Shown: piece after piece, positions 6,174-8,009 of the stretch | Numbering within the stretch: the stretch's first letter is position 1 | How the letters are laid out: each line of letters begins with the position of its first letter | Assembly (NCBI GenBank): GCA_030740135.1 | Contig: JASLXW010000173.1 | Location: 1-8,009 of the forward strand | Length of the DNA stretch: 8,009 nt | Direction: 5' to 3' | Source of the DNA: Nitrospinota bacterium | GTDB taxonomy: Bacteria > UBA8248 > JACPRG01 | The notes under the pieces: model-generated | The model's database searches: none | What the model saw: only the letters and a program-made list of their open reading frames with translations | Told to the model about the DNA's origin: nothing | Translations under genes and position numbers: made by a program

Positions 6174-6377
6174 TCAGAGATTGCCCGTGAAGTACAGGCT
6201 GACGAATGCCACCACCACAATCAGACCCAACATGAGCCATAGAAACTGGTCCAACTCGCCCGTCGAGAAGTTCCGGCTATGATGAATTTGCATCTGCTGC
6301 CGCTCGATGCCGGAAAGCCTCTTCTTATGCTCTTTGAATCTCGGTCGCTCCTGAGAGGGACGCCGCCTGGTCGCCAA
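6174..6377 (-). CDS. Possible small single-pass membrane protein
   Basis: Sixty-seven residues if started at the TTG at 6377, or 39 if started at the ATG at 6293. I do not recognise a family. The N-terminal 40 residues are strongly basic and hydrophilic (RRRPSQERPRFKEHKKRL, ERQQMQIHHSR). Residues about 45-65 form one clean transmembrane helix (FLWLMLGLIVVVAFVSLYF), followed by a 4-residue tail, so a tail-anchored protein with its basic domain in the cytoplasm is expected. Neither start has a strong ribosome-binding site. An overlapping frame begins with ATG at 6499 and reads MVLYSLGDLVPAVNLAL..., which looks protein-like for about 40 codons before losing character. The true gene may therefore span 6499-6174 with a frameshift near 6377. 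The clear helix is the main support. Confidence 0.45.
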   Translation of the reverse strand: MATRRRPSQERPRFKEHKKRLSGIERQQMQIHHSRNFSTGELDQFLWLMLGLIVVVAFVSLYFTGNL

Positions 6378-6410
6378 GTCTTTCGATCCCCGTTGGTTTC
6401 CTGTTTCCGC

Positions 6411-6436
6411 CAGCCGGCAAGCTTCTCCGCCGGCTG
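6411..6436. other. Perfect 8-bp inverted repeat
   Basis: CAGCCGGC (6411-6418) and GCCGGCTG (6429-6436) are perfect complements across a 10-nt loop. The repeat lies between the small membrane-protein frame (-) and queF (+). No T-run follows on either strand, so it is not a classical terminator. It may be an operator-like site or mRNA structure. Confidence 0.4.
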
Positions 6437-6488
6437 ATCAATGCCTCTCAAAGCGAGATTCACAGCCGGAACCAAATCTCCCAGGCTG

Positions 6489-6494
6489 TATAAT
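6489..6494 (+). promoter_or_regulatory. Perfect -10 hexamer upstream of queF
   Basis: TATAAT occurs 95 nt before the queF ATG on the coding strand. No good -35 hexamer is seen at the proper distance. The leader between this site and queF shows no recognisable preQ1 riboswitch fold. It is a candidate promoter element only. Confidence 0.3.
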
Positions 6495-6589
6495 ACCATA
6501 GGTTGTCCAAATTGCAGGTGTTTCCACGATCATTTCAGGAGCAAGATCCAAACCAAAAGCCGATCATCACGAACCCAAAGGAAAAGATG

Positions 6590-6994
6590 ATGGCGGATAA
6601 GCCGAAAAGCGCGTCCCCTTCCCAATCCGCTCATTTCAAAAACGCGGAGTTTCCCGCGCTTGAATGCGTCCCCAATCAATATGCGGGGCGAAATTACACG
6701 GTTGACATCGCGATTCCCGAGTTTACCTGTCTCTGCCCGGTCACCGGTCAACCGGATTTTGCCGAGATCCGCGTGACGTATGTCCCGGGCGAGACGCTGA
6801 TCGAATTGAAATCTTTGAAGTTCTATATCCAGGCCTACCGCAACGTCGGCACCCACCACGAATCGGGCGTCAACAAGATCCTCGACGATTTGGTCAGCGC
6901 CTGCGCGCCCCGAAAGATGGAGGTCGTTGGAGACTTCTCGGTTCGGGGGGGCATCAAGACCGTTGTCCGGACGGCCTACGAAAGCCGGGAATAG
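6590..6994 (+). CDS. queF: NADPH-dependent 7-cyano-7-deazaguanine reductase QueF (type I)
   Basis: A 134-residue enzyme that reduces the nitrile of preQ0 to the aminomethyl group of preQ1 with two NADPH, in queuosine tRNA modification, in the cytoplasm. It belongs to the short unimodular T-fold type (YkvM-like). The catalytic Cys is Cys49 in TCLCPVTGQPDFA, with the conserved Asp at 56. The QueF motif that binds NADPH follows as ELKSLKFY (72-79), and the substrate-binding Glu is Glu91 in THHES. The C-terminal strand GDFSVRGGIKT (114-124) also fits the family. The start is chosen at ATG 6590, with AGGA 7 nt upstream; the adjacent ATG at 6587 gives one extra Met, and a TTG at 6503 leaves an unsupported 29-residue extension. 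No other queuosine gene is in the window. The stop codon directly abuts that of the opposite gene. Confidence 0.95.
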   Translation: MADKPKSASPSQSAHFKNAEFPALECVPNQYAGRNYTVDIAIPEFTCLCPVTGQPDFAEIRVTYVPGETLIELKSLKFYIQAYRNVGTHHESGVNKILDDLVSACAPRKMEVVGDFSVRGGIKTVVRTAYESRE

Positions 6995-7669
6995 CTACGA
7001 TCTCACGGCCTGGGCCGCATGGAGACCATCGAGAATCTCCCGGGCGTTAAGAACATTGGTGAAACCCGACAGGCCCTTCAGAACCCCCGTGTGGACATCG
7101 TCGTCCCAGGTGGTCATCATGTCGTGGGCCATCACCACCCGGAAATTCCGTTGGTAGGCGTCGAACGCGGTGGCTTGCACGCAGTAATTCGTATAGACCC
7201 CGGTCAGGATCACCGTTTCGATGTTCAGCGCGCGTAGCCGCTCCTCCAGATCGGTCCCGAAAAAGCTGCTGAACCGGACCTTGACGATCTCTAGGTCGAA
7301 GCCGGAAAACCCCTCCCCCTCCACCGTCCGCGCGCCCCAGGAGCCGGGCCGCAGTCCGTCCTCTTTCAGAAAAGGCCGGCTTTCGATGTGCAACCCCGCC
7401 TCGACGGGCGCGCCGTCCGGGCCGCAGGCGTACTCCGTCCGGACGTTGATGAGCCGCGCGCCGCTCTGTTTGGATGCGGCCAGGAATTCAGCCAACGGGC
7501 CCAGCAGGGCCGGGATGCCGGGGCATTCCAGCCCGTTGCGGGCATAGATTCCCTCCGGCGCGCAGAAGTCGTTCTGGACGTCGATGAGAAGAACCGCTGT
7601 GGATTCGGGCCGAAGCGTGAAGGGGATCCGCGGGAAGTCGCCCACAGCCTGACGAAATGAATCGTTCAT
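6995..7669 (-). CDS. Cysteine hydrolase, isochorismatase-like family
   Basis: A 224-residue alpha/beta hydrolase of the isochorismatase-like superfamily, which includes nicotinamidases, N-carbamoylsarcosine amidase and RutB-type ureidoacrylate hydrolases. The full catalytic triad is visible: Asp30 in LLIDVQNDF, Lys130 in VKVRFSSFFGT, and nucleophile Cys163 in GVYTNYCVQATAFDA, with the expected cis-peptide-type GVYTN lead-in. It should hydrolyse a C-N bond of an amide or carbamoyl substrate, or less probably an enol ether; the substrate cannot be set. It is soluble with no signal peptide. The start is ATG 7669 with GGAGG 6 nt upstream; the frame is open to 7843 but that part overlaps the aminotransferase. 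Start and upstream stop share ATGA, so the two genes are very likely translationally coupled. Its own stop abuts that of queF on the other strand. Confidence 0.94.
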   Translation of the reverse strand: MNDSFRQAVGDFPRIPFTLRPESTAVLLIDVQNDFCAPEGIYARNGLECPGIPALLGPLAEFLAASKQSGARLINVRTEYACGPDGAPVEAGLHIESRPFLKEDGLRPGSWGARTVEGEGFSGFDLEIVKVRFSSFFGTDLEERLRALNIETVILTGVYTNYCVQATAFDAYQRNFRVVMAHDMMTTWDDDVHTGVLKGLSGFTNVLNAREILDGLHAAQAVRS

Positions 7670-8009
7670 GTCGCGCCTCCTTTCGCGGCCTCCGCCGGCC
7701 GGAGCGCCTGTTCCAGGATGTCCATCCCCACCCGCTTGCTGAAACCCTCGATCAGTTTCAAGGTGACCTTTCCGGGGACGGCGCCCCGGAGGGGCTGGCC
7801 GTTGATGTGTCCGGCGGGCAGGATGGCGAAACTCGTGGTGCACAAGAAGGCCTCGTCCGCGTTGACCGCCTCGAAGATCGTCATGTCCCCTTCCCTGACC
7901 GGAACCCCCGCTTCCCCGGCGATCTCGAGAATCTCCATCCTCGTAATCCCTTCGAGGACATTCAGCAAACCGGGCGTCAGCAATGTTTCTCCGGACACCG
8001 CGAAGAAAT
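7666..8009 (-). CDS. Class IV aminotransferase, C-terminal part (runs off window)
   Basis: The last 114 or so residues of a fold-type IV PLP enzyme; the frame is open to the window edge, so the N-terminus and the PLP-binding Lys are missing. Recognisable C-terminal features are FFAVSGETLLTPGLLNVLEGITR, where GITR follows the usual xTPPLxxGxLxGITR pattern, then EAVNADEAFLCTTSFAILP, which contributes to binding the PLP phosphate, and GHINGQPLRGAVPGKVTLKL. This places it in the branched-chain aminotransferase / D-amino acid aminotransferase / aminodeoxychorismate lyase group; the exact member cannot be chosen from this fragment. It is likely cytoplasmic. It overlaps the cysteine hydrolase start by 4 nt (ATGA), so the two probably act in one amino-compound pathway. 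Confidence 0.93.
   Translation of the reverse strand, partial: FFAVSGETLLTPGLLNVLEGITRMEILEIAGEAGVPVREGDMTIFEAVNADEAFLCTTSFAILPAGHINGQPLRGAVPGKVTLKLIEGFSKRVGMDILEQALRPAEAAKGGAT

Noticed and set aside
6503..6586. preQ1 riboswitch in front of queF
   Set aside because: I looked for the class I stem-loop with its A-rich pairing tail and for the larger class II and III layouts; none could be drawn in this leader.
1..8009. CRISPR array, insertion sequence, tRNA or attachment site
   Set aside because: No spaced direct repeats, transposase-like protein, terminal inverted repeats or tRNA cloverleaf were seen on reading both strands.

Overview
The window is GC-rich (roughly 60% by eye), densely coded, bacterial chromosomal DNA. 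The mix of genes (a small cold-shock protein, YggX, a bactofilin, type I QueF, an NMT1/THI5-like periplasmic binding protein and a cobalamin-type radical SAM selenoprotein) suggests an uncultured Gram-negative lineage, perhaps near Tectomicrobia, NC10/Methylomirabilota, Rokubacteria or the old Deltaproteobacteria. That placement is an impression from gene content and is weak. No mobile element, CRISPR array, rRNA or tRNA was seen.

Layout. Bases 10-216 (+) encode a cold-shock protein. A minus-strand block follows. Read in its own direction it runs yggX (2648-2367), a B12-binding-type radical SAM gene (2239-842), and an ATP-grasp-like remnant (828-330). From 3052 to 4529 (+) there is a bactofilin fused to a DinB-like helical domain, then a VOC/glyoxalase-fold protein. 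On the minus strand lies an NMT1/THI5-like substrate-binding protein (5829-4819), and upstream of it a possible small single-pass membrane protein (6377-6174). QueF (6590-6994, +) meets a cysteine hydrolase of the isochorismatase family (7669-6995, -) tail to tail with no gap. The hydrolase overlaps by 4 nt a class IV aminotransferase whose gene runs off the right edge.

The most notable signal is in the radical SAM gene. The obvious open frame stops at a TGA at 880-878 directly after a Cys codon. Reading that TGA as selenocysteine gives a C-terminus containing Cys-Sec-Ala-Glu-Pro and 9 more residues before a true TGA at 844-842. This is the signature of the CUAEP/CCAEP-tail radical SAM (seleno)protein family. 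A perfect 6-bp stem begins 3 nt after the UGA and could be a bacterial SECIS element. An ordinary gene caller will truncate this protein by 12 residues.

The adjacent downstream gene starts 13 nt after the true stop. It looks like the two ends of an ATP-grasp protein joined with the catalytic middle missing, and its last codons are shifted by one base in a C7 tract. It is either a decayed gene or an assembly error next to an otherwise plausible two-gene operon. Poly-G tracts of 14 and 12 bases lie in the intergenic regions.
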